A stretch of 6,666 nucleotides of DNA. Source: an uncultured Bacteroidota bacterium. Lineage in GTDB: Bacteria > Bacteroidota > Bacteroidia > Chitinophagales > Chitinophagaceae. How positions within the stretch are numbered: position 1 is the first letter of the stretch; the number at the start of each line of letters is the position of its first letter. Below are positions 1-6,666 of the stretch, one piece after another. The DNA lies in assembly GCA_903879995.1 (NCBI GenBank), contig CAIRNW010000184.1, forward strand, positions 1 through 6,666, given 5' to 3'. Made by a program: the position numbers and the translations under genes. The notes beneath the pieces are model-generated. The model worked only from the letters and a program-made list of their open reading frames with translations, did not search any database and was not told where the DNA came from.

Positions 1-2
1 CG

Positions 3-3000
3 CTGGCAACTCGAAATTTTATCGATTATAGTCAGCCCTCTCGTCAAGGAGATTATTTGATAATTTCTCACCCAGCCTTGGAGCGGACTACTAGTGGGGT
101 ACCCGTGCTTGAACAATACAGAGATTTTCGGACAACTGTTGCAGGAGGCTCCTATAGAGCTCAGCTATATTTTATTGATCAACTGGAAGATCAATTTGCT
201 TATGGGATAAAAAGACACCCCAGTGCGGTTCGTAACTTTATACATTGGACACGACGTCAATATAGTTTCCCAATAAAAGCGGTGCTTCTCTTGGGTAAAG
301 GTGTTCTTTACACAGCAGAGCGGGGGCAAGAAAGTAATCCAGACCTGAATAAATTATCATTCATTCCAAGTTTTGGGTCACCGGCATCTGATTTATTGTT
401 AGCCACAGAGCCTGGTGCTTTGGTTAATCCAAAAGTTCCAATTGGCAGGTTGTCAGTAATCAATGCTGAGGAAATTGCCGATTATCTGGAAAAGGTAAAA
501 CAAGCGGAGCGGGTTCTTCGGGACAACTCGATCACTGCAGCCTCAAAAGCCTGGACAAAAAATGTAGTCCATATAATTGGAGTGGGCGAGGAAGGACTTG
601 GTCAAGCCATCACTAGTTCCATGAATCGATTTGCACGTGTGTTAAAGGATACTTTTTATGGAGCACGTATTCATACATTCAGTAAACTTAGTCCTGCTCC
701 AGTAGCACAATTAAGTGCACAGCAGATTTACCAATTGTTTGAGGAGGGCATTGGGTTAATGACCTATTTCGGTCATTCCACGGCTAACACTTTAGAATAT
801 AACCTGGATCATCCCAGTGGGTACAACAATCAGGGCAAGTATCCTTTTTATATCATGCTTGGCTGCAGGGCTGGTAATCTTTTCAATTTTAATCTTACGC
901 GTCTGGTTGAGAAAGAAACTATTTCTGAACAATTTGTGTTAGCGCCGCAACGAGGAGGAATTGCAACGATCGCCTCTACTAGCCTTGGGTTGGTTAACTA
1001 TCTTGAACTACAAAATGAGGCTTTCCTAAAAGCTGCCAGTGTTACACATTACGGTCAAATAGTAGGAGAGTTGATGAATCAGGCGGCTTTGCAAACTAGT
1101 TTGATTGCAGGGCCTGGTGATTTTTTAGCTCGTGTTCATGCTGAACAAACTGCCTTGAATGGGGATCCTGCGCTTCGTTTTTATTCGGCTAGTTCGCAGC
1201 CGGATTATTTTATGCAACCCGAGCAGTTGCGCGTTAGTCCATCTCCTGTATCGGTGGCTGATGGGCATTATAACTTGCAAGTGGTGGTACGTAATGCTGG
1301 CCGTGCAATCAAGGGGCCCTTGGTGCTGGCCATCAACCGAACATTGCCCAACGGGATAACAGGGTTGTGGAAACGAGATACCATCTTTGATCTTTTCAAT
1401 GCTGATACCATTCAATATCAAATTCCGATCAATGCTGCACAAGACAAGGGGATTAATCAAATTAGTGTTTGTATCGATCCGGAGAATGCCGTTGCAGAGT
1501 TAAATGAGAACAATAATTGTAGCACTATATCTGTTTTGGTGGTGGATGATGAGCTTCGTCCGGTGTATCCCAGTCCGTTCGCAATTGTTAATAAGCCGAT
1601 TTCAGTATTTAGCGCTTCTTCAGCCTCACTATTCACGGGCCCTCGTACATTCCGATTTGAGTTGGATACTACTACGTTTTTTAACTCGCCGCTGCTGGTC
1701 AGCACCACGGTACAATCGGTGGGAGGTTTAGTGCAATTCAACCCCACTATCACATACCGGAATAATACAGTGTATTACTGGCGAGTTGCTCCTGTAAGTG
1801 GATCTGCGTCTCCAAACTGGAACCAAGCCTCTTTTCACTATCGCACTGGCAATACTACCGGCATGGGGCAGTCCCACTTCTATCAACACTTATTATCAGA
1901 TACCATAGGTGTTCGATTAGATAGCGCAAACCGTCTATGGCGTTTTAGCACGCGGCAAAATCACTTGAATATTCGTAATGGTGTTTTCTTTACAGCTACC
2001 AGTGCATTGGCTGGTTTTTATTTGGGGTTGAATGGGCTAGATCTGGTTATGTATGCCTGCGCAAGAAATCGACTTGTTTTTAACGTATTGCATCCTGTTA
2101 CCCTACGTCCGATTGTGAATGCTTTGCCTGGCCAGCCTGGTCGATTTGGTAGTGATCCAGTTTGTGTGCAAACGGCTGCGCAAGCAGTTGGCGCTGCTTA
2201 CAATTTTCAATTCAATATTGCTGATACAAATGTGCGCAGAAGGATTGTTGAATTCCTAGATAGCATACCGGATGGTTATTATGTAGTGGTTCGTAATATC
2301 ATGGAAACTAATTATCCTTCCAACGCATATGCACCGGATTGGAAAAATGATCAATTGTTTTTAGGCGCTGGTAATTCTGTTTATCATCGATTATTGCAGC
2401 AAGGATTCACTGCAATTGACTCATTTAATCGTAATCGAGTTTTTGCATTTGTTTACAAGAAGAACCAGTTGCCGCAATTCCAACCTCGTTTTGCATTTAG
2501 CAATGGTATCTATGATCAACTTTTTTTCTCGTTGGATATACCCACCTCTGACACATTGGGTATTATAAAATCTCCAATGTTCGGGCCCGCTAAACAATGG
2601 CAGGAGTTGCAATGGCAAGGCAATGCTGAGTGGCCAAATCGTGACAGCGTTCAATTATCAGTATTTGGTTTAGACCTTCAAGGTCAATCAACGCTTTTAC
2701 AAACAGGGATCTCGCCTGGTCAGTCTGTGATTCCTTTACAAGCGATAGAGGCATCACGGTATCCATATTTGCAACTTCAATTGAAAGCGCTGGATACTGT
2801 GCATTATACGCCCTATCAACTTTCAAAATGGCAATTACTATTTTCTCCAGTGCCTGAAGGTGCTTTATCACCGGCTAAATACTTGGTATCTAAAGATACC
2901 GTTGAGCAGGGCGAACCAATTGAATTAAGGATCGCTTTTCAAAATATAAGTGAAGTTGCTTTTGACAGCATAGGGGTACAAATGCAAATAACTGGTGAAG

Positions 3001-3917
3001 ACAACTCGATGCAGTTAGTTCAACTTCCTAAAACTCGTCCGCTACCGGCTGGAGATACGGTGAGGGTTGGAGCGAGTATTCCAAGTGATAATCGTTCGGG
3101 TGCTAATCTGTTGAAGTTGGAAGTAAATCCACAACCAGGACAACGGGAGCAATTTCTATTTAATAATCTTGCTTACAAAACTGTTTTTGTTCGTCCTGAC
3201 CAGACTGCTCCCATACTAGATGTTACGTTTGATGGGAAACATATCTCAAACGGGCAGTTGGTACTTCCGCGACCTGATATTCAAATTAGCTTACTGGATG
3301 AATCAAAGTGGCTACTGCTAAATGATACTGCTTTGATTACTGTTTCACTTCGTTATCCAAGTGGCGTTACACGACGGTTTAATTATCGTGGAGATACGTT
3401 GCAATTTTTTCCTCCCAGCCGCGGTGCTATCTATAATAAAGCCTTGGTCCAATTCAGACCATTGCTGGCTGAGCTGGGCTTATATGAATTAATTGTAACC
3501 GCTAGAGATCGCGCAGGGAATAAGGCAGGTCTACTTGATTATCGTATTACATTTCGGATTGCAGAACTTGTTCCTGATTTTAATCTTTCCTTTTATCCAA
3601 ATCCATTCAACAACCGGACACGGTTTAGTTTTACGGTCTGGGGAAATACAATTCCCACCAATCCTCAATTACAAATTTTTAATTCCCTTGGACAGCTGGT
3701 TCGTGTGGTAAGGTCCAGTGAACTAGGGCCACTTCGGCTTGGCAGAACTGTTTGTCTATTTGAATGGGATGGAAGTGATCAGGGAGGGCACCCACTCGCT
3801 AATGGAGTGTACAGTTGCCGCATTCTTGCCCAAGACAACAATAGCGCGGTTACTCCATATCGAAAAATCGCAGGTAGCTTGCTACTGGCCGAGGGTAAGG
3901 TGTATCTGCAGCGGTAA
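3..3917 (+). CDS. C25-family (gingipain/PorU-like) cysteine peptidase with CARDB modules and T9SS-type C-terminal domain, 5'-truncated
   Basis: Partial gene: the frame is open to the left edge (it reads LATRNFIDYSQPSRQGDY before the TTG at 57), so the start lies upstream. Residues below count from the codon at 57. Residues 1-375 resemble the peptidase C25 domain, with both catalytic candidates: His240 in YFGHSTANT and Cys270 in MLGCRAGNLF, 30 apart, much as in gingipains. Then follow a CARDB-like module (about 382-492, ending AELNENNN), an FN3-like stretch (about 499-598, YYWRV), a possible ILEI/FAM3-like region (about 652-803), a second CARDB-like module (about 937-1046), an Ig-like stretch (about 1047-1172) and a C-terminal domain (about 1174-1286) with YPNPF, LQIFNSLGQLV and LANGVYSCRI, as in T9SS sorting or FlgD-type Ig domains. 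By family knowledge such proteins are exported across the outer membrane, and some (PorU) act as the T9SS sortase. Active C25 peptidase is well supported; PorU2-like sortase is inference, and a secreted protease is the alternative. The N-terminal signal cannot be seen. Confidence 0.88.
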   Translation: MATRNFIDYSQPSRQGDYLIISHPALERTTSGVPVLEQYRDFRTTVAGGSYRAQLYFIDQLEDQFAYGIKRHPSAVRNFIHWTRRQYSFPIKAVLLLGKGVLYTAERGQESNPDLNKLSFIPSFGSPASDLLLATEPGALVNPKVPIGRLSVINAEEIADYLEKVKQAERVLRDNSITAASKAWTKNVVHIIGVGEEGLGQAITSSMNRFARVLKDTFYGARIHTFSKLSPAPVAQLSAQQIYQLFEEGIGLMTYFGHSTANTLEYNLDHPSGYNNQGKYPFYIMLGCRAGNLFNFNLTRLVEKETISEQFVLAPQRGGIATIASTSLGLVNYLELQNEAFLKAASVTHYGQIVGELMNQAALQTSLIAGPGDFLARVHAEQTALNGDPALRFYSASSQPDYFMQPEQLRVSPSPVSVADGHYNLQVVVRNAGRAIKGPLVLAINRTLPNGITGLWKRDTIFDLFNADTIQYQIPINAAQDKGINQISVCIDPENAVAELNENNNCSTISVLVVDDELRPVYPSPFAIVNKPISVFSASSASLFTGPRTFRFELDTTTFFNSPLLVSTTVQSVGGLVQFNPTITYRNNTVYYWRVAPVSGSASPNWNQASFHYRTGNTTGMGQSHFYQHLLSDTIGVRLDSANRLWRFSTRQNHLNIRNGVFFTATSALAGFYLGLNGLDLVMYACARNRLVFNVLHPVTLRPIVNALPGQPGRFGSDPVCVQTAAQAVGAAYNFQFNIADTNVRRRIVEFLDSIPDGYYVVVRNIMETNYPSNAYAPDWKNDQLFLGAGNSVYHRLLQQGFTAIDSFNRNRVFAFVYKKNQLPQFQPRFAFSNGIYDQLFFSLDIPTSDTLGIIKSPMFGPAKQWQELQWQGNAEWPNRDSVQLSVFGLDLQGQSTLLQTGISPGQSVIPLQAIEASRYPYLQLQLKALDTVHYTPYQLSKWQLLFSPVPEGALSPAKYLVSKDTVEQGEPIELRIAFQNISEVAFDSIGVQMQITGEDNSMQLVQLPKTRPLPAGDTVRVGASIPSDNRSGANLLKLEVNPQPGQREQFLFNNLAYKTVFVRPDQTAPILDVTFDGKHISNGQLVLPRPDIQISLLDESKWLLLNDTALITVSLRYPSGVTRRFNYRGDTLQFFPPSRGAIYNKALVQFRPLLAELGLYELIVTARDRAGNKAGLLDYRITFRIAELVPDFNLSFYPNPFNNRTRFSFTVWGNTIPTNPQLQIFNSLGQLVRVVRSSELGPLRLGRTVCLFEWDGSDQGGHPLANGVYSCRILAQDNNSAVTPYRKIAGSLLLAEGKVYLQR

Positions 3918-3928
3918 TTGAATGAACC

Positions 3929-3955
3929 TTTGCAGTGGTTTAAGCGTTACTTTTG
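3929..3955 (+). promoter_or_regulatory. Candidate Bacteroidota-type promoter for hscA
   Basis: TACTTTTG at 3948-3955 fits the Bacteroidota -7 consensus TAnnTTTG exactly. A TTTG at 3929-3932 could be the -33 element, but the 15-base spacer is shorter than the usual 19 or so. The box ends 21 bases before the hscA ATG, which implies a leader of only about 12-16 bases. The 59-base gap after the peptidase gene contains no convincing terminator, so read-through from upstream is also possible. Confidence 0.45.
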
Positions 3956-3976
3956 CGACCTCGTTCAAGTTAGTAC

Positions 3977-5836
3977 ATGCCAAAAATTGGAATAAATATC
4001 GCTACAGGAAGTCTGCAACAAGCAGAAATGATCGTAGGGATCGATTTAGGGACTACCAACAGTTTGGTTGCATTGGTTCATCCAGACACAAGAAAGCCAA
4101 TTGTATTAAAAGATCAAAACGGGTTGGCACTAGTTCCCTCTATTTTACATATTGGTAAGCAGGGTGAAATTACTGTAGGAGAAGCTGCTCGTCCTTTTTT
4201 GAAATCAGATCCTTCCCGAACACTTTTTTCAGTGAAGCGACTAATGGGCAAGTCCTACAAGGATCTTGCTTCGAGTCAGGATCTTTTTACTTATAAGATT
4301 ATCGATGAGGGTACTGATAGTTTGGTAAAAGTGCAAATTGACCAACAGTATTTTTCGCCAATCGAACTTTCTTCTTTTATCCTGCGTGAATTGAAAGAGC
4401 GGGCGGAACACATGTTAAAAACACCCATTTCAAAAGCGGTGATTACAGTGCCTGCCTACTTCAATGACGCACAGCGTCAGGCCACTCGTGATGCAGGTAA
4501 ATTAGCAGGGCTGGATGTACTTCGAATTATCAATGAACCCACTGCTGCCAGTCTTGCTTATGGGTTAGGTATATCACCTGAGGAGAACAAAACAATTGCG
4601 GTGTATGATTTGGGAGGGGGTACCTTTGATGTTTCGATTTTGCAGATCAGTAATGGTATTTTTGAAGTACTCTCTACTAATGGGGATACCTACTTGGGAG
4701 GAGATGATATTGATCGTGCTATTGTTGATTTTTGGTTGCAACAAGTTCCAGCTGCAAAGAGACCACAAAAAGAAGATACAGCCGCTTTGCAATCCTACCG
4801 CCTTGCAGCCGTTCATGCCAAACACCAATTGACAACTGATTCGAATGTGGAAGCAATTGTAGACGGACATACATTTTCACTCAACCACGCGCAGCTTGAG
4901 GAAATAATTATGCCGTTGGTTGGAAGAACCTTGACTTGTTGCCAATTGGCTTTGGACGATGCAAAACTTACAGTTGCAAATATTGACGAAGTGGTTTTGG
5001 TGGGAGGGTCAACGCGCATGCCTTCAATCAAGAAAAAAGTGTCTTCGTTTTTTGGAAGAACTGTCCACGATACGTTAGATCCAGATCAAGTAGTTGCATT
5101 GGGCGCAGCAGTGCAGGCCGATATATTGGCAGGAAATAATAAAGATTTTTTATTGTTAGATATCACACCGCTCTCATTGGGAATTGAAACGATGGGGGGA
5201 TTGATGGATGTGTTAATACCGCGCAATTCAAAAATTCCTTCTCGGGTTGCTCGACAATACACCACACAGCAGGATGGGCAGGGTAGTATGCGGATTTCTG
5301 TTTACCAGGGTGAACGGGATATGGTTCAAGACAATAGAAAGCTTGGTGAGTTTAATCTTACTGGTATTCCAGGTATGCCTGCGGGTTTGCCAAAAGTGGA
5401 GGTTGCTTTTTTAATTAATGCAGACGGGATTCTTACGGTGCGTGCTAGAGAAATACGTAGCGGGGTTGAGCAGCAAATTGAAATCAAACCGCAATATGGT
5501 TTAACTGATCAGGAAGTGGAGCGTTTGCTAATGGAAAGTATTACCCATGCAAAGGACGATATAAAAAAACGGGCTTTGGTAGAGGCGCGTACCGAGGGTG
5601 AACAACTATTACAAACAACTGAAAAGTTCGTTACCCGATATGCTTCATTATTATCAGCAGAGGAGCTCTCCGCTACTGCTGCTGCCATGCAAGCACTTCA
5701 GCTGGCCGTAACTATGGAGGATAAAGATCTGATTCACCAGCGGATGGAGGTCTTGAATGAGATTAGTAGGCCTTATGCAGAGCGGGTGATGGATCAAGCT
5801 GTTTCCACCGCTTTACGAGGCCAAAAGATTGAGTAG
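3977..5836 (+). CDS. hscA: Fe-S cluster assembly Hsp70 chaperone HscA
   Basis: Encodes a 619-residue cytosolic Hsp70 close in length to E. coli HscA (616). HscA uses ATP, with J-protein HscB, to help move Fe-S clusters off the scaffold IscU. The nucleotide-binding domain shows IDLGTTNS (22-29), [16 protein letters not shown] (186-192), [10 protein letters not shown] (209-218) and [10 protein letters not shown] (340-349). The interdomain linker and start of the substrate domain read [18 protein letters not shown] (from 391). HscA is preferred over DnaK for three reasons: an extension of about 18 residues precedes the first phosphate loop; [26 protein letters not shown] (about 504-511) and [11 protein letters not shown] (from 605) match HscA-specific stretches; and the DnaK acidic tail is absent. 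The ATG at 3977 is preferred to Met18 because HscA proteins normally carry such an extension. There is no Shine-Dalgarno sequence before it, as is usual in Bacteroidota. No isc gene is adjacent in the window, so its partners must be encoded elsewhere. Confidence 0.95.
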   Translation: MPKIGINIATGSLQQAEMIVGIDLGTTNSLVALVHPDTRKPIVLKDQNGLALVPSILHIGKQGEITVGEAARPFLKSDPSRTLFSVKRLMGKSYKDLASSQDLFTYKIIDEGTDSLVKVQIDQQYFSPIELSSFILRELKERAEHMLKTPISKAVITVPAYFNDAQRQATRDAGKLAGLDVLRIINEPTAASLAYGLGISPEENKTIAVYDLGGGTFDVSILQISNGIFEVLSTNGDTYLGGDDIDRAIVDFWLQQVPAAKRPQKEDTAALQSYRLAAVHAKHQLTTDSNVEAIVDGHTFSLNHAQLEEIIMPLVGRTLTCCQLALDDAKLTVANIDEVVLVGGSTRMPSIKKKVSSFFGRTVHDTLDPDQVVALGAAVQADILAGNNKDFLLLDITPLSLGIETMGGLMDVLIPRNSKIPSRVARQYTTQQDGQGSMRISVYQGERDMVQDNRKLGEFNLTGIPGMPAGLPKVEVAFLINADGILTVRAREIRSGVEQQIEIKPQYGLTDQEVERLLMESITHAKDDIKKRALVEARTEGEQLLQTTEKFVTRYASLLSAEELSATAAAMQALQLAVTMEDKDLIHQRMEVLNEISRPYAERVMDQAVSTALRGQKIE

Positions 5837-5859
5837 TTTTTTTTATTTCCAAATTCCCC

Positions 5860-5867
5860 TAACTTTG
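5860..5867 (+). promoter_or_regulatory. Bacteroidota-type -7 promoter box for rpsU
   Basis: TAACTTTG is an exact match to the -7 consensus TAnnTTTG and lies 26 bases before the rpsU ATG. No clean TTTG is visible at the expected -33 distance; the T-run at 5837-5844, just after the hscA stop, sits there instead and may serve as a weak substitute. The expected transcript start is about 5872-5875, giving a leader of roughly 20 bases. This placement decides whether the CCTCC element just downstream is transcribed. Confidence 0.6.
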
Positions 5868-5869
5868 CC

Positions 5870-5885
5870 CCTCCATTAAAGGAGG
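5870..5885 (+). promoter_or_regulatory. CCTCC/GGAGG inverted repeat that could hide the rpsU Shine-Dalgarno
   Basis: CCTCC (5870-5874) is a perfect reverse complement of GGAGG (5881-5885), with a six-base loop ATTAAA. In RNA this would form a five-pair GC-rich hairpin that closes over the ribosome binding site. The stem cannot be extended: 5869 C faces 5886 T. Whether the 5' arm is in the mRNA depends on the start site, since the -7 box ends at 5867. A read-through transcript from hscA would certainly contain it. The structure is seen in sequence; a regulatory role is inference. Confidence 0.45.
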
Positions 5886-5886
5886 T
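5878..5886 (+). promoter_or_regulatory. Perfect Shine-Dalgarno sequence of rpsU
   Basis: AAAGGAGGT is complementary over nine bases to the usual 16S rRNA tail ACCUCCUUU and ends seven bases before the ATG at 5894. It fixes the rpsU start. The hscA and xerC starts in this window have nothing comparable. In Bacteroidota the 16S tail is normally occluded on the 30S platform with the help of bS21, so a strong Shine-Dalgarno on the bS21 gene itself fits a known autoregulatory logic: ribosomes lacking bS21 would translate it better. Confidence 0.9.
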
Positions 5887-5893
5887 ATTATTT

Positions 5894-6091
5894 ATGTTAA
5901 TTATCGATTCAAAAGATTGCGAAAACATCGACAAGGCGCTCAAGAAGTACAAAAAGAAATTTGAAAAGTCTAAAACACTTATTCAACTCCGTGAGCGTCA
6001 GAGCTATACAAAGCCATCCGTAAAGCGTCGCGGAGAGGTGTTGAAAGCAATCTACCGTCAGCAATTGGCTTCTGGTAAGATTGAAGGTTAA
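5894..6091 (+). CDS. rpsU: Small ribosomal subunit protein bS21
   Basis: Encodes a 65-residue, strongly basic protein of the 30S subunit platform, located near the 3' end of 16S rRNA. The core is typical of bS21: IDKALKKYKKKFEKSK (about 12-27), then IQLRERQSYTKPSVKRR (about 30-46), matching the family pattern of a lysine-rich helix followed by an R-R-Y/F-KPS segment. The E. coli protein has 71 residues with a longer basic tail; 63-65 is usual in Bacteroidota. The start is fixed by the Shine-Dalgarno at 5878-5886. The gene has its own -7 box 26 bases upstream and a strong terminator 24 bases after the stop, so it is probably a single-gene unit. In Bacteroidota bS21 helps bury the anti-Shine-Dalgarno, and its own mRNA is expected to respond to the bS21 content of ribosomes. 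Confidence 0.96.
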   Translation: MLIIDSKDCENIDKALKKYKKKFEKSKTLIQLRERQSYTKPSVKRRGEVLKAIYRQQLASGKIEG

Positions 6092-6115
6092 TTGATTTCT
6101 TCTACTCGAGATACT

Positions 6116-6143
6116 AACCCGCGGTTAATCTGCGGGTTTTTTT
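6116..6143 (+). terminator. Rho-independent terminator after rpsU
   Basis: AACCCGCGG (6116-6124) pairs with CTGCGGGTT (6130-6138) through nine pairs, including one G-U, around a five-base loop TTAAT. A run of seven T follows (6137-6143), then ATTTT. There is no matching T-run for the minus strand, so it works for rpsU only. It separates rpsU from the recombinase gene starting 34 bases later. Confidence 0.92.
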
Positions 6144-6177
6144 ATTTTCTGGCTTTGGAAGTTTTGTAGTTTTAGTG

Positions 6178-6666
6178 ATGCAACAAATGGGAGCTATTGA
6201 GGGACAGATCAAGTCCTTTCTTGATCACTTAAAATTTGAAAGAAGACTCTCGCTCCATACTCAAACAGCGTATGGTAAAGACTTGCATGATTGGGCTCAA
6301 TATCTAACGCAAGAGATGAATGTGGATTTGATTACCCAGGTGAATCCTTCTTTTATTCGAAGTTGGTTGGCCTCCATCCGGGAGGCAGGGGTCACTCCAC
6401 GCAGTATCATCAGAAAGATATCTACATTAAAATCCTTCTATAAATTTTTGTTACGGGGAGGGATCGTTTTGACTAACCCAATGACACAAATTACAGCACC
6501 CAAAATGGGAAAATCGCTGCCTGTCTTTATCAAAGAGGATGAAGCAATAGCACTTGGTGATTTAGTGGCTGCATCCAGTGAGGATTGGAAGGGAATGAAT
6601 ACTCGATTACTGGTTACTTTATTTTATTACACAGGGATGCGATTGAGTGAGTTGATTAATTTAAAA
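6178..6666 (+). CDS. xerC: XerC/XerD-type tyrosine recombinase, 3'-truncated
   Basis: The first 163 codons are present and the gene runs off the right edge. The N-terminal SAM-like core-binding domain (about 6-92) shows the Xer pattern: FLDHLKFERRLSLHTQTAY (14-32), a DL pair, and RSIIRKISTLKSFYKFL (75-91). Then come NPMTQITAPKMGKSLPVF (100-117), the usual linker to the catalytic domain, and LLVTLFYYTGMRLSELINLK (144-163), which carries the first catalytic arginine, Arg155. The other catalytic residues (K, HxxR, H/W, Tyr) lie outside the window. Xer recombinases resolve chromosome dimers at dif. ATG 6178 is taken as the start; Met4 (6187) or GTG 6175 are possible, since no Shine-Dalgarno guides the choice and the frame is open back to a stop at 6115. 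Its place after rpsU matches a chromosomal order I recall from other Bacteroidota, which favours the housekeeping xerC over a mobile-element integrase. XerC versus XerD cannot be settled here. Confidence 0.88.
   Translation, partial: MQQMGAIEGQIKSFLDHLKFERRLSLHTQTAYGKDLHDWAQYLTQEMNVDLITQVNPSFIRSWLASIREAGVTPRSIIRKISTLKSFYKFLLRGGIVLTNPMTQITAPKMGKSLPVFIKEDEAIALGDLVAASSEDWKGMNTRLLVTLFYYTGMRLSELINLK

Noticed and set aside
57..59. TTG as the start codon of the C25 peptidase gene
   Set aside because: The frame is open from base 3 and the residues before it (QGDY) continue the conserved start of the C25 domain, so the gene begins outside the window.
1125..2871. Several minus-strand open frames of 77-111 codons inside the peptidase gene
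   Set aside because: They lie fully opposite a well-supported coding region, show no recognisable motif, and overlap each other as expected for antisense shadows.
3906..3935. CTGCA/TGCAG inverted repeat as a terminator of the peptidase gene
   Set aside because: The five-base stem has a 20-base loop and no T-run after it, so it does not look like a Rho-independent terminator.
3922..4158. A 78-codon + strand frame starting just after the peptidase stop
   Set aside because: It overlaps the HscA start in another frame, which carries the conserved IDLGTTNS motif; the product resembles no protein I know.
5837..5844. Run of eight T after the hscA stop as a terminator
   Set aside because: No hairpin can be drawn directly before it in the end of hscA. 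It may instead serve as an AT-rich -33 region for rpsU.
6167..6174. TAGTTTTA as a -7 promoter box for xerC
   Set aside because: It misses the final G of TAnnTTTG, ends three bases before the ATG, and has no -33 element at a usable distance. The true xerC promoter is unclear.
6178..6666. Recombinase as the integrase of a phage or integrative element
   Set aside because: No attachment repeats, tRNA end or mobile genes are visible. The Xer-type sequence and the rpsU neighbour favour a housekeeping Xer protein.

Overview
The window reads as ordinary chromosomal DNA from a member of the Bacteroidota, most likely near the Chitinophagales/Chitinophagaceae (the family level is inference). Four things point there. 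There is a giant C25-type cysteine peptidase ending in a type IX secretion (T9SS)-like C-terminal domain. Promoter-like boxes match the Bacteroidota -7 consensus TAnnTTTG. hscA and xerC have no Shine-Dalgarno sequence, while rpsU has a perfect one. A short 65-residue bS21 gene lies directly before a xerC-like gene. All four genes are on the + strand, and I see no convincing gene on the minus strand.

Layout: 3-3917 is the 3' part of a very large gene for a PorU/PorU2-like C25 peptidase. Its frame is open to the left edge, so its true start lies outside the window. A 59-base gap (3918-3976) carries a candidate promoter for hscA (3977-5836), the specialised Hsp70 of Fe-S cluster assembly. A 57-base gap (5837-5893) holds a good -7 box, a CCTCC element and a perfect Shine-Dalgarno sequence in front of rpsU (5894-6091). 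rpsU is closed by a clear Rho-independent terminator (6116-6143). A tyrosine recombinase gene (xerC-like) starts at 6178 and runs off the right edge after 163 codons.

The genes do not form one pathway. The peptidase belongs to the cell envelope and secretion, hscA to Fe-S biogenesis, rpsU to the ribosome and xerC to chromosome dimer resolution. Separate promoter-like boxes before hscA and rpsU, plus the terminator after rpsU, suggest mostly independent transcription units. I did not find a new multi-gene system. The most interesting signal is the leader of rpsU, where a strong Shine-Dalgarno sequence faces a CCTCC element that could hide it. Second is a possible ILEI/FAM3-like domain inside the C25 protein.
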